DNA from: Pezizomycotina sp. ARF18
Lineage: Eukaryota > Ascomycota
Length of the DNA stretch: 64,000 bases
Direction: 5' to 3'
NCBI GenBank assembly: GCA_002224055.1
Contig: AZLU01000044.1
Span: 42,940-106,939 of the forward strand
This document shows, piece after piece, positions 48,202 through 62,599 of this stretch (its first letter is position 1; every line of letters starts with the position of its first letter). The notes below the pieces were generated by a model. The model worked only from the letters and a program-made list of their open reading frames with translations. It ran no database searches and was not told the origin of the DNA. Position numbers and translations under genes: made by a program.

Positions 48202-50154
48202 ATGTTAATACGGAAAGCGTTCATTACCCCCTCCCCGCTGCTGCTCGATCTCTGACTCTACAAGCAGCGTCGAGGAGGTGCCTTTCAACGACTGGACAAT
48301 TCTACGTACGGAATGGCCGCAGTGTTCTTGCCTCAGCACCCCGCTCTGTCTTTTCCCACGTGCAAAGGCGCCAGAATTCAAGCTCGTCCTCGGCGAATGA
48401 GCAGTCTTTCTACTCAAAGTTGCGAGCTTCCTTAAAGGCAACGAAAATTGAGTGGTACCCGATCCCTGTCGGCGTCGGTATTGGACTTCTAGCCTTATAC
48501 AGTACGGAAAAGTCCGAGATAGGGAGCGAAGAAGAATTGAAGAAGCTCATGGATATGGTGGCGAGGAACCCAACAACAAGAATGTGCGCGGGAGTGGTCC
48601 ATGGTATGTACACAGCCCAAATCTCTCAATCTTGTGATAATGAGCCGTTAAAAAAAAAAAAAACTTTTTTTTTTAATTCCTTCCCCTTACAATCCCTTCA
48701 ACAATCCCTTCACGCTGCTACTGCACTGCACTGCACTGTACACATCACACGAGCATGAGGATCTAAAGTTTTGCAAACACACACGAGTCGAGATAGAGAA
48801 AAAAAAAGAATATTGTATGCAAAAAGTCAATTCCAATTCCAATTGATGGAATTGGAATTGAATCCTTTTTCTTTTCCCTTTTCTCTCTTTTTCTTCACGA
48901 TGCACCTCCACCCATCTCCATCATTCTTCTCCTCGAATACCTGCCAATAATGCTATCAACAAACAGGCAAGTCAAGATACTATCGACCTTACCGTTAAAG
49001 GCCTTGTCACGCTTATGGGCAGGTTCAACGAGATAGATTACCCGTCTTCTTCCGACCCTTCGGCTTCCGGCTGTATTCGTACATCTTCGGCGTAAATATC
49101 CCTGAAGCGAAGAACCAGGACCTGAGATCTTACCGGAATCTCGCCGAATTCTTCTACCGCGAGATCGACCCTTCCGTCCGGCCGTCGATAAATCAGCCGC
49201 GATTGTCTCGCCAAGCGATGGCAAGCTTCTTATGGTCGGCGAGGTCCGCGAAGGCGGGCCGTAGAGAACATAAAGGGCATGACTTACAGTCTTGACGCAC
49301 TGCTAGGTGGAGATAAAACACCCGGCAGAGCGCTAATCCTGCATCGCCTGCCGTCTTTTCCGGCCGGAGGTAGAGACGGACGATAGCTCGAGCGAGAAGA
49401 CGGTGAGCGGAGGCGAGGTCATCCAGTCGGACGAAGAGTTTGCGCGGGTGAACGGGATATCGTACACTTTACCAGACCTCTTCTCCGGCGCACAGGCAAC
49501 GCACGTCCCCGAACCAAACCCCGAAGACCAATCCGTCCCCGAAGAAGCCAAGGCGACATCAGAAGTAGAAGCCCTGAAGAATATCGTTGGAACGAAGGCG
49601 AGCTGGTTCAGAAAACAGCATGAAGGCTCGAAGAGGTTGTACTTTGCCGTCGTTTACCTGGCTCCGGCGACTACCATCGCTTCCACTCCCCGACGGAGTG
49701 GGTAGTGGAGACCAGGCGCCACTTCGCGGGCGAACTTCTTCCGTATCCCCTTACCTCCAAGCTAAACTCCCCACCCTCTTCATCCTCAACGAGCGCGTCG
49801 TCCTCCTCGGCCGCTGGCGCCACGGATTTTCTCCATGACGCCCGTCGGGGCGACGAACGTCGGCTCTATAGTATTAAACTTCGATCGGGAACTTCGCACG
49901 AATTCTCTAACGAAGGATACAAAAGCCGATAATCTGGAGGGAGACTACGTGGAGGCTACGTACAAGGCGTCTAGTAAGACGCTGGAGGGCCATCCGCTAC
50001 GGCGCGGAGAAGAGATGGGTGGCTTTAGGCTGGTAGCACGGTCGTTATGGTCTTCGAAGCGCCGGAGCATAAAGACGGGAAGGGCTTCAAGTGGATCAAA
50101 GAGAAGGGGAGTAAAGTAAAGATGGGCGAGGCTATTGGTATTGTTGAAGAATAG
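48202..50154 (+). CDS. PSD1: Phosphatidylserine decarboxylase proenzyme, mitochondrial type
   Basis: Makes phosphatidylethanolamine from phosphatidylserine at the mitochondrial inner membrane. The ATG at 48202 ([15 protein letters not shown]) opens an Arg/Ser-rich targeting region ([35 protein letters not shown]). A hydrophobic segment ([17 protein letters not shown]) would be the membrane anchor. A large intron, about 48604-48967, precedes [20 protein letters not shown]. The catalytic domain reads [71 protein letters not shown] and [20 protein letters not shown]. The self-cleavage and pyruvoyl site LGST lies at 50029-50040 ([15 protein letters not shown]), with a G lost from GGT. The end is TAG 50152-50154. 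An insert of about 60 residues ([20 protein letters not shown]) sits inside the catalytic domain. Confidence 0.93.
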
Positions 50155-51337
50155 CGGGGTGAGAGTGTGAAAGTAAGTATGTTGCACAAAGATTTATTTG
50201 TTTGAAGCGTTTTCTATTTAAAAGTGCGGGTTTTAAGTTTTTCTCATCTTTTGAAGCATTATATATTGTACATTTCAACATGGGCTGTATCATATAAACA
50301 GGAAACGCGACGACTTTTCATCCAAGCGTCGCTTATAGTAGTAGTAGTGTAAATATTCCCAACACAGATTATGAAATATAGCAATCATCTGGTATATATT
50401 TTCGATCACAACAACAATATATATATATATATATCAAGCATTTGTATCTTAGAAGAATGCCGATATGTTCCAGCGGATAAATACGAAATTTCACCATTTA
50501 GAAAGGGTTTCTTTAGACCCTCCGGCAAAGCACGTACTCAAAGATCACTGAAGACTTTAATATCGTCTCGTACAAGAACAAGAAAAAGAAAAACGTATAA
50601 ACGTATTCCGTTTTTTGTTTGTATCCAGCTCAAGATCAGCATATGGTTAGAGAATGAAAGACCGAGCGAGGTAAAAGACTTTTTTTGTCTATTGGTATAT
50701 CACTTGAAAATATTTTGAAAGGAAAACAAAGACGTGTAGTAGTATTCAATTTGCTGCTATCTATTGATGAAACGGTTAGTAGCGTAAACATGGACCTTGT
50801 GATGCGATATAACTCCAACATCTGAAGGGACGCTAGAAAGTTAGAATGTATTGAGAAAAGCCGTTGCGAGAGTTGTTGAAAAAGACGTTAGTCGGAATCA
50901 AAGCATGATTATAAACCTGTTAGAAGTCGTGGATTGCCGCCGCAGCTATACCGTTCATCTGTTAAGCTTTGTATCTTCTGTGTGCGCAAGTGCGCCAGTT
51001 GTCCGTAACTTGCAAACAAAAGTATTGGAGTGAGAAGTGAAGAAAAGCAGCAGGGAAAAATTTTCATGGCTCTTGGCAGAAGTTAAAAGAAAAATTGCTT
51101 ATGCCCGTTTAAGGGGAAAGCAAAACTCTCTTTCCTCTCCTCTTGTGATATCCAGCCGCTTTGATCGTGCGACCTAAGGAAGTTAAGCAATCCATACTTA
51201 AACGAAAAATAAAAAATAAAAAAATAAAAAAATAAAGATTATTAGGTACGAATTCAAGTCAAAAAATCAGGAAGTGAGATGTCGTGTGCTCTGTCTCTCG
51301 TTTCCTCGGATCTCACGGCGCGTGGATCAACGGCTGG
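50155..51337. other. AT-rich intergenic region
   Basis: Contains an (AT)n run at 50417-50434. No gene is supported. GC content rises after about 51290, where the next minus-strand gene ends. Confidence 0.5.
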
Positions 51338-51795
51338 CTAGTCTCCCCTGTGGGCAACTGCATACGATAGTCCAGTACACCTTGGTGAAATAAGCAGCTG
51401 GCCCTCAATTTCGCCCAGTTGTAGTGGAGGCTGCCCAATCGTGCCAATTAAACGAAAAGGTTCAGGAAGTGGAGGGTGGAGGGTTGCTGAATTTCGGTGA
51501 ATCGGATTGCGCGTCCTGTGTGGAGATCAAAATCCACTGGGTAGCTTCCAAAACGAACCAATCTCGGGTCGCAAAAAATTAAATACCAGTTGAACCCGCA
51601 ACCCGGATCCCCCCTCAATCTTTTACATATTTTAAAAAGTATTTTGTTCGGGACGAAGCAAGGGAGTATTCGCGGAATTCCTTGTGGTGTGTGCTTAGAG
51701 ATATCGGTTAGCAATTTCTCGACTTCTGAATTCTCAGGTTCCCTGGAATCACCGGATAAAATCCCTTGAAAAGTTTGTGTATTTACGCGGCTCAA
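51338..51795 (-). CDS. Unrecognised protein of about 150 residues
   Basis: I do not recognise it. The frame from 51795 opens MSRVNTQTFQGILSGDSREP if GTG or a nearby codon starts it, and runs ENSEVEKLLTDISKHTPQGI, KRLRGDPGCGFNWYLIFCDP, RLVRFGSYPVDFDLHTGRAI and RFTEIQQPST. After one base loss near 51475 it continues PPLPEPFRLIGTIGQPPLQL, GEIEGQLLISPRCTGLSYAV and AHRGD, with TAG ending at 51338. The single break, the balanced composition and the GC rise support coding. No signal peptide or membrane segment is seen. The true start may be further upstream. It lies divergent to another weak candidate on the plus strand. Confidence 0.45.
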
Positions 51796-51839
51796 TGATT
51801 TCGAGATCGCAAATTGCCATTCAAACTGTGGCTAAGACG

Positions 51840-52213
51840 GTCGCGAAAGTGTAACGAAGATAGCTCAGCAGTTGATTGAAGTCATATATGAGGCTAAAGT
51901 AAAGGTTCTCGCAATCGTATTTCGAGGCGAGCCATGGTGCAGCTTACGGCGTGTTTATCCTCCCAGCGCAATTCCTAAAAGCTGGCCGAGCGGTATCTGT
52001 CCGAGTACTTCATCTTCGACAGTGTCGGTCTGTCTTTTCGCCATACTTCCACATTCTTGGAAGGGAACACCGCTAAACAAGGCGCACACGCGTGCTGAAG
52101 ATATCAAAGTTTGCGCGATTGAATGAAGCCACCAGTATGAGGCAAAAGAGGAGAAGAGAACAGAACCTCTGCTCTGTATCGAAAAAAGATGGAATTGAAG
52201 GCTGCAACACTTG
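51840..52213 (+). CDS. Weak coding candidate, unrecognised
   Basis: Protein-like pieces in changing frames: AKVKVLAIVFRGEPWCSLRR at 51893-51950, LAERYLSEYFIFDSVGLSFR with HTSTFLEGNTAKQGAHA at 51982-52090, and FARLNEATSMRQKRRREQNL up to about 52213. The middle piece is the most convincing. I cannot give a start, exon plan or family. It may be a small gene or a remnant. Confidence 0.25.
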
Positions 52214-52510
52214 ATGACATCTGAATCGCCTTCGTGGTACCGTTCCTGTTCTTTCCTTTTGTATTTTATCCATATTTACTTTCTATTGCCCCACCCGCAT
52301 CTCTTTACTTCCCTCCTTCTTCCCCCTAACCTCCTAATGTCTTGGCCATTTCCATATTGATGATCTTGGCATATTATCTTGTAATTTGTTCTTCTGTTCT
52401 GTCTCTCTCCTGTAGGCTGTAGGCGTTCAGTGTCTGCAGATGGTCCTGCGGGAAAAGGGAAAGGAATGTCCGGTCTTGTTGTTGTGTTTTGTAGTTTGTG
52501 TGGGAGAATT

Positions 52511-52542
<32 letters not shown>

Positions 52543-54041
52543 GAACGGGCAGCGAATGTTCCAAAAGAATCCCCCTTTTATTGATTTTTTACTGTGCGCT
52601 GTTTGGAATTCTCTTCTCTCTTTCTCGATAATATTTCTTCAAGTGCTTGAAGCATTTCTTCTCTTCCCTTCTTTTCTTATTTTCTTCATTATTATCGTGT
52701 CGTCGTCGTCGTCGTCGTCTCTCCTTTTTATTATCCAACTTCTCTCTACTACAGCTATACGCTTCACAGTGGGTCGAGATTAGCTGCCACTGCTTCGAAT
52801 ATTGTTATAGGGTATGATCCGGCTAATAAGCTTGCTCAGTCTCTCTCCCCTTGCAAATATCACAACAACGCCTTCCTTTCGTCTCAAAAATAGCTTCTTT
52901 GCCAAGTTCATTGGGGCCCTTGGGTCTTACTTATTATGTTGCAGAAATGGGATTGTCGATGGATTGTCCCTGTTGTATACGACATCAATGATCTTCGAGT
53001 ACAGCTAATCATAGTAACATATAAACAGGTATAATTACCAGCAGTAACTTCTCCTATACTCTTCTCAAGTAGGAACGACAGGAAGTCTCTCCTTTAGGGT
53101 CGCACTTCATTACTTCATCCGTTTCATTTGAACCATCTATACATTATTCATAATCGAAAAAGCGCCCCCCGCTGCGACGTCACGCCCCTTCACACACGGA
53201 CCGCAATTGAAAAAGCGTTGCATTAAATAGGCGTCTTCGAAAACAAAACAGGCGCCGGAGTAGTATCGAGGAATAGGATCCTTTAATTGAGAAACCAACA
53301 GCTTTAAGGCGAACGAACGAACAAAACGGTAAGATAAATTAAAGACAGGAGGCCACGCATGAATGCCGTTTTCCTTTTATTTTGTTTATCTTTCTTTTCT
53401 GTCCTTCATTATATATTTTCTCCTTTTCTCTTCTCTTATTTCTTGATGCAGCAAGGTCAAAGTAGGAGATTCACCTCAAGAAGCTTCCCAAAAGTTATTT
53501 AAAGCAAAGGGATAGATATTTTTTTTTTTTTTTTGCATTGGAGAGAAAGATTTGACTCCTTGAACCGAAAACCTTACTTCACTTCTTCCGCTTAAAAAAG
53601 AATCTTTTCGCGGTCTAGAAAGCAAAAAGACAGCCCAGACCCTCACTCGACTTCGAAAGTTATCGAGTTCCATTTTTGCGCGTTCCCGTTTTACCTTTAT
53701 AGGTTTTTTTAGGGATCTTATTTGCTTCGCGAGAAGCGTTGCACGCCGAGTTTTGAGTGGAGAGAGAAGAAGAGCGTGAAAAAGTTGCTGGGTTGATATT
53801 CCAGCGCGTCGCTGTTCGTTAGCGCTCTTAATAAAAGACACATTTTGGCCATGATATCTTAACATATACCGATATAACAGCTGTTTCTCTCAAAATTTAT
53901 ACTAACATTAAAATCTCAAGAGGCCGTCATCTGTTTGTCCCCTTGCTTCGAGCGGCATCTTCCGACCCAATTCTGTGTTACCGAGTCGCGCGACACCCTT
54001 TAAGCGGTAAATCGTGCAGCCGACCGGACACGTCCGCAAAG
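52214..54041. other. Intergenic region upstream of the CAS1-like gene
   Basis: Holds a T9-A25 foldback (52509-52542) and a (TCG)n repeat (about 52699-52719). A minus-strand open frame of 129 codons (53865-53476) is Arg/Lys-rich and has no recognisable domain; I do not call it a gene. Confidence 0.45.
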
Positions 54042-56700
54042 ATGCGTCCTGGTCGATTTTCATTTCTCGAGCCCATTGGACATTGGCGTGTCCGCATTCA
54101 TATGGTTTTCGGTGTTTTTAGTGGTTTTGCGGTATTGTTTCACGGGTAGGCTTCTCTCATCGCCCAACATCTCATAAAAAAGAATTGTTAGCTTAAAGAC
54201 TTGCTTACTTCTTATGTAACGTCGTACAGATGCGAAGGACCCGTTCAAATGTGGGTTCTGATGAATGAAGGCAGCTGGCGAGGCCTGCGCCGCAGCACTC
54301 GGAAGATCTTACGACTTGGATTTACCGGGATGTATGATCCACAAATACACCCACAAGGACGTCGAGACGTGTTTCCCGAACCGAAAAGTTGTGTTCCTTG
54401 GGATTCAGGCGTTCGGTCGGCCTTCTGGCTTTGGCTAGCTTTTGGACCCGGAGGCTGCTGAAGCTCTTAAGCAGGGCGAGAAGCACTCCGATGCGGAACT
54501 CAAATCCAGCCGGGTCAACCTCCAATTCGTGTGGGATCCGTATCTAAACGGCAGCAGATTGACGAATGAGGTTGGAGGTTTAAGAGAGGGAAGAGGGTAA
54601 CGGCACCAGGAAGCGATAGCAGTGCAGATAATGCGGCATTGTAGTTGTTGGCGGTGGGTTGTGGCACGCGAAAATATCCATACGAACGGCCTGAAGGTCT
54701 GGAGGGACAGCCTCGACCTCGTAGCTGAACACATGCGTCGCGGTCCCAATCAGGCGATGGATATGACGAAAGGTGACCTACTGTTGCTGGCCCCCGTGCC
54801 GCTTCCCGCTTGGACCCTTCTCACCGAGGAGAGGAAGGAAAACATTGAGGCGGATATGATCTGGGATATGAACAACTACCTGAAGGAGCTTTCTTCGAAA
54901 CAAGGAATTGATGTTCTCCATTCGTGGAATCAGATGCTCAGGCAGTATCCATTGCAAGCTGCGGAAGGCGATGGTATCCACCCGGCAGACTCCGTCGCAT
55001 CGAAGCAAGTTGATATTCTCCTGAATCTGGCATGCAACGCGAAGACATCCAAGAAGTACCCGTACAGCAAGACGTGCTGCTACAACTACAGTCAGCCCCG
55101 AATGGTTCAATGGGCACTTTTGGCGACCACCGTGTTGATCCTTCCGCTGCTCTTAGCTTTCCACCAGGACGCCCCGGATTCGACCCCACCGACCTTCAAA
55201 AGAGTTCCTATGAAAGCTCTCTACTCACTTTTCTTGCTTATGTTGGCACTTTTGTACTGCTTCTACGCTGATAGACGCAGGTTTTCCACAAGTACTCCAA
55301 AGCTTGGTCGCCTCTTGCTTTCTTCGGCTTAATGATGGGTACTTTCATTCTTGGTGCTGTCACCGTGAGGTTTTCTACCAAGGACCAGCCGTTTTGAATA
55401 GAGATCAGACGGATGAATGGAAAGGGTGGATGCAGTTTATCATTCTGATTTACCATTACCTCGGCGCCAGCTCGATTATCCCCATTTACGGCTTTATCAG
55501 AGTTCTGGTCGCGGCGTACCTGTTCATGACCGGATTCGGTCACACCGTGTTCTTCATTAAGAAAGGAGACTATTCGCTGAAGCGCGTCGCCGGAGTCCTG
55601 CTGCGCCTGAACATCTTGTCGTGCCTTCTACCGTACATGATGAACACCGACTACCTATTCTACTATTTCGCGCCCCTAGTTTCATTCTGGTTCATGGTCA
55701 TCTACATTACCATGAGGGTGCAAGCACACATGAATGGCTCGCCAAAGTTTTTGTTCTCCAAAATCGCATCTTCCGTGCTCATAGTCACGATTCTTACTAA
55801 GGTCCCCATCTTTTTTGAGGTCCTTTTTGGTATTCTGGAGATGGTTTTCAACATTAGCTGGGACGTCAAGGAATGGCGCTTCCGCCTCGGGCTCGACATG
55901 TGGATCGTGTACGCTGGTATGATCATGGCTGTTATGTTTGTTGAGGCATCGAGCACCACGCCTCCAAACTGGTTCCGTTATAGCAGGCAGGCTGTCGTAG
56001 CGTCTGCCGTCGTTCTCCCGCTCTGGCTCATGTTCCAGTTTACCCGCCAGGATAAGTTCGGTTACAACTCCTACCACCCTTACATTTCTTGGATCCCCAT
56101 CGTATCTTTCATTGTCCTTCGAAACGCGACGCAGCGGGTACGGAACATGCACTCTGCGGCGTTTGCGTGGCTTGGACGATGCTCGCTCGAGACTTTCACG
56201 CTGCAGTTCCACATTTGGATGGCGGCGGACACGAAGGGGTTGCTGGACCTGGAATCTTCTCGCAGAACCAGAACTCGAGGTTTTTGAACTTTATATTTTG
56301 TACTATCATATTCATCTACGTAAGTTGGTGCGTCTCTTCGGCGACGGGAGACGTCACGGCTTGGATCCTCGGAAGCGGAGGCAGCGGCAGTGGCGGACCG
56401 AGGGCTCCGAAGGCAGCGCCGGTCCCTATCCATAAGAGGACAGAGTCTGCGCTGAAGGAAGAAGAAAACCTCAGGATGGAATCCGGAGCCGAAGGCAATG
56501 GTGCCACCGTTAGGAGTGAGAAGGTCGAAGCAATCGTGCCTCAGGCTAAGGATAACCTTGCCATGAAGCTGGGGAGTTTGCTTGTTGTAATGTGGGTTTT
56601 GAATTGGGTAAGTTTTGGCTAGGCAACCCGGTTTAAAAAAAAAAAAAAAAAATAATTGGCGACACTTGTGTAACTGACATGAATCACGCAGGTATATTGA
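54042..56700 (+). CDS. CAS1-type O-acetyltransferase (CASD1-like)
   Basis: A Golgi-type multi-pass protein of the Cas1p/CASD1 family, which O-acetylates glycans (capsule polysaccharide in Cryptococcus, sialic acid in animals). The ATG at 54042 gives MRPGRFSFLEPIGHWRVRIH and a hydrophobic anchor (MVFGVFSGFAVLFHG). After an intron about 54148-54231 the lumenal SGNH domain reads AKDPFKCGVLMNEGSW, CMIHKYTHKDVETCFPNRKV and VFLGDSGVRSAFW, with the catalytic GDS at 54399-54410 and the DxxH motif GDGIHPAD near 54967. From 55080 on there are about 10-12 membrane segments (FGLMMGTFILGAVTV, FIILIYHYLGASSIIPIYGF, FWFMVIYITMRVQAHMNGSP, HPYISWIPIVSFIVLRN). The end is TGA 56698-56700 if intron 56608-56691 (GTAAGT donor) is used, or TAG 56622 if not. 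The acceptor sugar is unknown. Confidence 0.85.
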
Positions 56701-57069
56701 TATTCCCTACCGCTCGCTACACCACTATATCCGAAGTTGGCATTACCTCGCATAGTTGATACGAGCATGTTTTCCTTTTTTTCCTTTTTTTTTTTTCCTT
56801 CTTATTCGCTTCTGGTAAATAATTTTGGATCCCTTTGAGACGTTCTTGTATCGCCCGGTTGTATTAAGTCTAGCGTTTGTTAAACTGTATGATTATCCAA
56901 TGAACATTATACGTTGTCCTCACAATCAGCTTTTTTGTAATACAGCCGTTACCATAAAATACCCATTTAAAAATTTATGCACCGTTATTTATAAATACCT
57001 ATTTACTCTCATAGACATCCTACACACCGCCTGCCTTCTCCTGCCTTCTTCTGTTAGATATTACTATTG

Positions 57070-57101
<32 letters not shown>

Positions 57102-57728
57102 GTGTAATTACTTAATATTTTATTACTTTCATTAACTGTTTTCATTGATATGAACTTTTTTACCGCCGCGATTTGGTACTGATACCATTACTGATGATAT
57201 CCTGAAGCTCTTTTAATCACCTATTCGCTTTTGCCATGTTACCCACGTACAAATCGCATTTGCCTCTTCCTTATCCTTTCCATATTGATTAGATATATCA
57301 ACCCAGATGCTGGTGATATCTCTAGTCTTATCTACCATCGACGACGCGCTCTTCCTGCTTCGGAACAGGTGCTATTCCAAGAAAAAGATCTGACTGTCAA
57401 TCCAACAAATTGAAGTATCTGAGAGCTCGGCATTCTTCTGCATCCTGCAATACTCGCCCGCTACGAGCTCCATCCTAGCTCGTCCTGCTTATTTGCCTAA
57501 GAAATTGTGAAAAAAAGGCTCCACTTTCTTCGGAGACAAAGCTCGGGAAATATAGCTCATAATGGTAGAAAATACTCACGTACGCACATGACCCCAACTC
57601 TAACTGACCGATTCTTCTTTCCTTTTTTTTTTTTTTTGTCTCTCGCACACACTCGTTCGGCAAGTTTCTTTGCTACGTTACAAATTATGCGAGCTGATTG
57701 GCGATAGTTGATCAACCCCCCGCGGTTT

Positions 57729-57774
57729 CTGACGGGGTCGGGACGCCAATTTATACTTACGGAGACCCCGACAG
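57729..57774. repeat. Inverted repeat with 11-nt arms
   Basis: Arms 57729-57739 and 57764-57774 match at 10 of 11 positions around a 24-nt loop, in a locally GC-rich patch inside AT-rich DNA. A palindrome (GTTGATCAAC) lies just upstream near 57708. The meaning is unknown. Confidence 0.4.
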
Positions 57775-58170
57775 CCAAATCTTCTTATATTTCTACTGCT
57801 CTCCTGGGGCTACCCAGTAACCCTAAAGCCGTTTTCTACCGACCTAACCGTGCGGGTAAAGTTCGACAGGAAATGTATGTATAATGCATGAAATAGCTCT
57901 TTTTCTGCTGGTTGGTTGAGCTATACGTCTGTTGAGCAATTATTGGGTAGAGTTAGGTACAAACGAGTAGCAGATGCGCAGCTGCGTATAGAATAGAATT
58001 CAGTAGAAGGTTAGAGAGCAATATATATAAATATAAAAAAAAAAAAAAAAAATTAAGAAAATTTTCGCCCTACCCTCCATCCTGCTACTTTTTACTGCTC
58101 TCAAATAAAAAGGAGGGGTTGTTAACTTTTCTTATTTTCTAATCCTTCCATCCTCCTTCTCTTCTTACTT

Positions 58171-58176
58171 TATATA
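58171..58176 (+). promoter_or_regulatory. Possible TATA box of katG
   Basis: TATATA about 180 nt before the katG start, followed by C/T-rich leader sequence. The position is reasonable for a fungal promoter, but such motifs are common in AT-rich spacers. Confidence 0.3.
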
Positions 58177-58354
58177 CTCTTTAGCTCCTTCACAGCTTCA
58201 GCAAGTTTCTGCTGCTTGACGGAAATACATATCTATTAAAAAGAAAGTAGTAGTACTGTCAAAAGATATTACTACTCTTTGTCTATCTATCTACATACTC
58301 TCTTATTCCTTTTTCCTTATAAAAAGTACCAGCTAGACGCAGTATTTCATCATC

Positions 58355-60561
<2,207 letters not shown>

Positions 60562-61038
60562 ACCCTTTATTAAAGGAAATTTTTTCTTATTATATTAGGT
60601 GGTTTTTTTATAAAAAAAAAAAAAATTGTATAACGGTATTTCATGGATATAAAAAAGAAAATTGAATTGGTTTCGGTGGGCTACGTTCGTTCATGTTACA
60701 AGACAGGCATCTATCAAGGATGATGCTTGTATTCGTTTCTTTGTACTTAATTTTTTCTTACTAACTCCACTTACGATACTTATGGAATGATGAGAAGGGA
60801 GCTATGAAGAAGGTCTCCCGGAAGATATGTGGGACAAGGAGAGATAGACAGACTGTATGCTGCTATAAACAGCTCTTTTATGTATTTACTAGAGCTACAG
60901 AATAAGAGAATTAAAGAAGCATCAAGAAAGTAAATCTTCGGTGTCTCATACACTGTGCTTCCTGCTCGTTCCAATAGAATAATACTACATCATTATTCAC
61001 CAACAGAGCTACGCGTTATATTTTCACTCTACTACTTT
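60562..61038. other. Convergent 3' region
   Basis: AT-rich spacer between the katG end and the end of an unrecognised minus-strand gene. It has an A run near 60614-60626 and no supported gene. Confidence 0.5.
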
Positions 61039-61655
61039 CTATTCTCGTATCTTCTTGCCACGTATTGTATCTCTTGATAATCTTTCGTAGACTTTTCTCG
61101 AGCCCTCCGGGTAATTACGTGTGCAGAAGTCCGCTAGGTCTTGAAAGCGGTGATCAATCACAGCCGCAACTATCACAACGACGAAATGCTCCGACCACAT
61201 CCTGAAGCTCCAGGCATGTTCGGCGGCGGGGCTTTTTATCAGTCCTTGGGGAAAAAAAAAACAGTCAACCTCAATCCAATAGAGAGACGATGAATTGTAT
61301 ACAAAACAAAAGGGTGTGATAATTCATAATACTTTCACTCTTATAAGTCGCATTGGCTCCGTCTCCGAATATCTTGATTGTTTCTTGGATCCTTCCGTGG
61401 CGGACGTCGTGCTGGTAGATCGCAGACATCCTATCGGAAAACAGCTGCGTCGTTAGTGTGAAAGCTTCTCGCATAGTTCCTGCGCCGTTGGAGGAGTTGA
61501 GAGCTGTGGAACGTTGGAGAGGATGAGTCGCCGAATTTTGGGAGGATCGTTGTAGGTGGATCTTCTACGTTTTCATTATTAGGGTTGGGCTTGAAGCCAT
61601 GCTGCGTGCCATTGTTATTATATATACTTAAGTAATAATAAGTCTGTAGTAACAT
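61039..61655 (-). CDS. Unrecognised two-exon protein
   Basis: I do not recognise it. On the minus strand an upstream piece reads GFKPNPNNENVEDPPTTILP and KFGDSSSPTFHSS. After one base loss near 61500 it continues NSSNGAGTMREAFTLTTQLF, SDRMSAIYQHDVRHGRIQET and IKIFGDGANATYK. A likely intron (donor GTGAAAG near 61341, acceptor CCCAAG near 61247) joins the second exon: LIKSPAAEHAWSFRMWSEHF, VVVIVAAVIDHRFQDLADFC and TRNYPEGSRKVYERLSRDTI, ending GKKIRE at TAG 61039. Exon 2 is convincingly protein-like over 70 residues. The start is not certain; 61655 is only the limit of the open stretch. No signal peptide is seen. Confidence 0.45.
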
Positions 61656-62253
61656 TAAGGACTTAACATGAACCTACATAATAATAATATAAATAATGAA
61701 CAAGTTAACACCGATATCGTCCACCCAATTTTTTTTTTTTTTTTCTTTTTTTTGGGGGCTGCCTGAGATACACTATACCCCCATGATGAAGCTGCTAATT
61801 GCCTAGATCTACAACGATAATCTAAGGCTTGGGCTTGAGCTTTTAACATTGATAGTATTGGTCGTCAGTTTTATCGCAGAGCGTCTATTAAAGGTCTTGG
61901 CGACAGGGGATGGGTTACACAAGTTTTTGCAAATCCCTTTACAACCTGTTCGTTTTTTGTTTCGTCTGCCCTGACCTACCGCCCATGCATCTTGTAAGTG
62001 GCAGCAGTTATTCTTCTCGAGATTCACCTGTGCATGTGGAGGAACGCCTCACAAAAAACTGCGAGACATGGGGTGATACCATGTGCCTTTGAGTCAAGTA
62101 TCCCAAGTAGCTAAGTTTCTCATTGGCGATTGCTGCAACAACCATCCCCTGGTCGTCTTGCTGCTACTTAATCATCATTACTATACCGTTGCAACCCATC
62201 GCCATAGTTAGCTGTGTTGAGATGAATTCATGAAAATGCGTTTAAGGCGACAC
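61656..62253. other. Intergenic or uncertain
   Basis: A T-rich run with a single C (about 61730-61751) separates short minus-strand frames (61849-61655, 62027-61809) that I cannot tie to a gene. They could be upstream exons of the gene ending at 61039. Confidence 0.35.
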
Positions 62254-62570
62254 TTAGCTCAGCAGTCCAGCTTTTTGCATGCAGCATCCTTCGTCAATCC
62301 TCGCACCTCTGATGAAATCGCGGATATGCTTTAGAGGGCTACTCCCTTTGAGAGCTCCATATGCGGATTGCATGGGATCACTTGCGTCCCCAAACCGGAG
62401 TTCATAAATAGTTCCAACTGCGGGGACACAGTACATTCGCTGCGTCTCAGGGATTGACATCCTTCTCGCCCTCTTCGATGAGAGGTCTACATGCACGTGG
62501 ACTCTTGCACCTCCATCCTGCTCTTACTTGGCTTGTTATATTTGTGCCCGTGCGCTCTCACAACCTTGCT
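62254..62570 (-). CDS. Unrecognised protein fragment or small gene
   Basis: On the minus strand a stretch reads VVRAHGHKYNKPSKSRM (near 62570-62520), then after one base loss ARVHVHVDLSSKRARRMSIP, ETQRMYCVPAVGTIYELRFG, DASDPMQSAYGALKGSSPLK and HIRDFIRGARIDEGCCMQKA, ending GLLS at a stop at 62254. The composition is balanced and protein-like. I know no family for it and the start is not visible, so it may be the 3' part of a gene or a remnant. Confidence 0.38.
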
Positions 62571-62599
62571 CCTATGGATATACTCCCGGCCCCAGAGTC

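Larger units (their letters stand above)
56701..58354. other. AT-rich intergenic region upstream of katG
   Basis: Contains a 29-base T run (57073-57101), an inverted repeat at 57729-57774 and an A run near 58036-58052. The last 200 nt are C/T-rich. No gene is supported. Confidence 0.5.

Noticed and set aside
53476-53865. 129-codon minus-strand frame near the CAS1-like gene
   Set aside because: It is Arg/Lys-rich, has no recognisable motif, and ends in sequence encoded by an A run. Not enough to call a gene.
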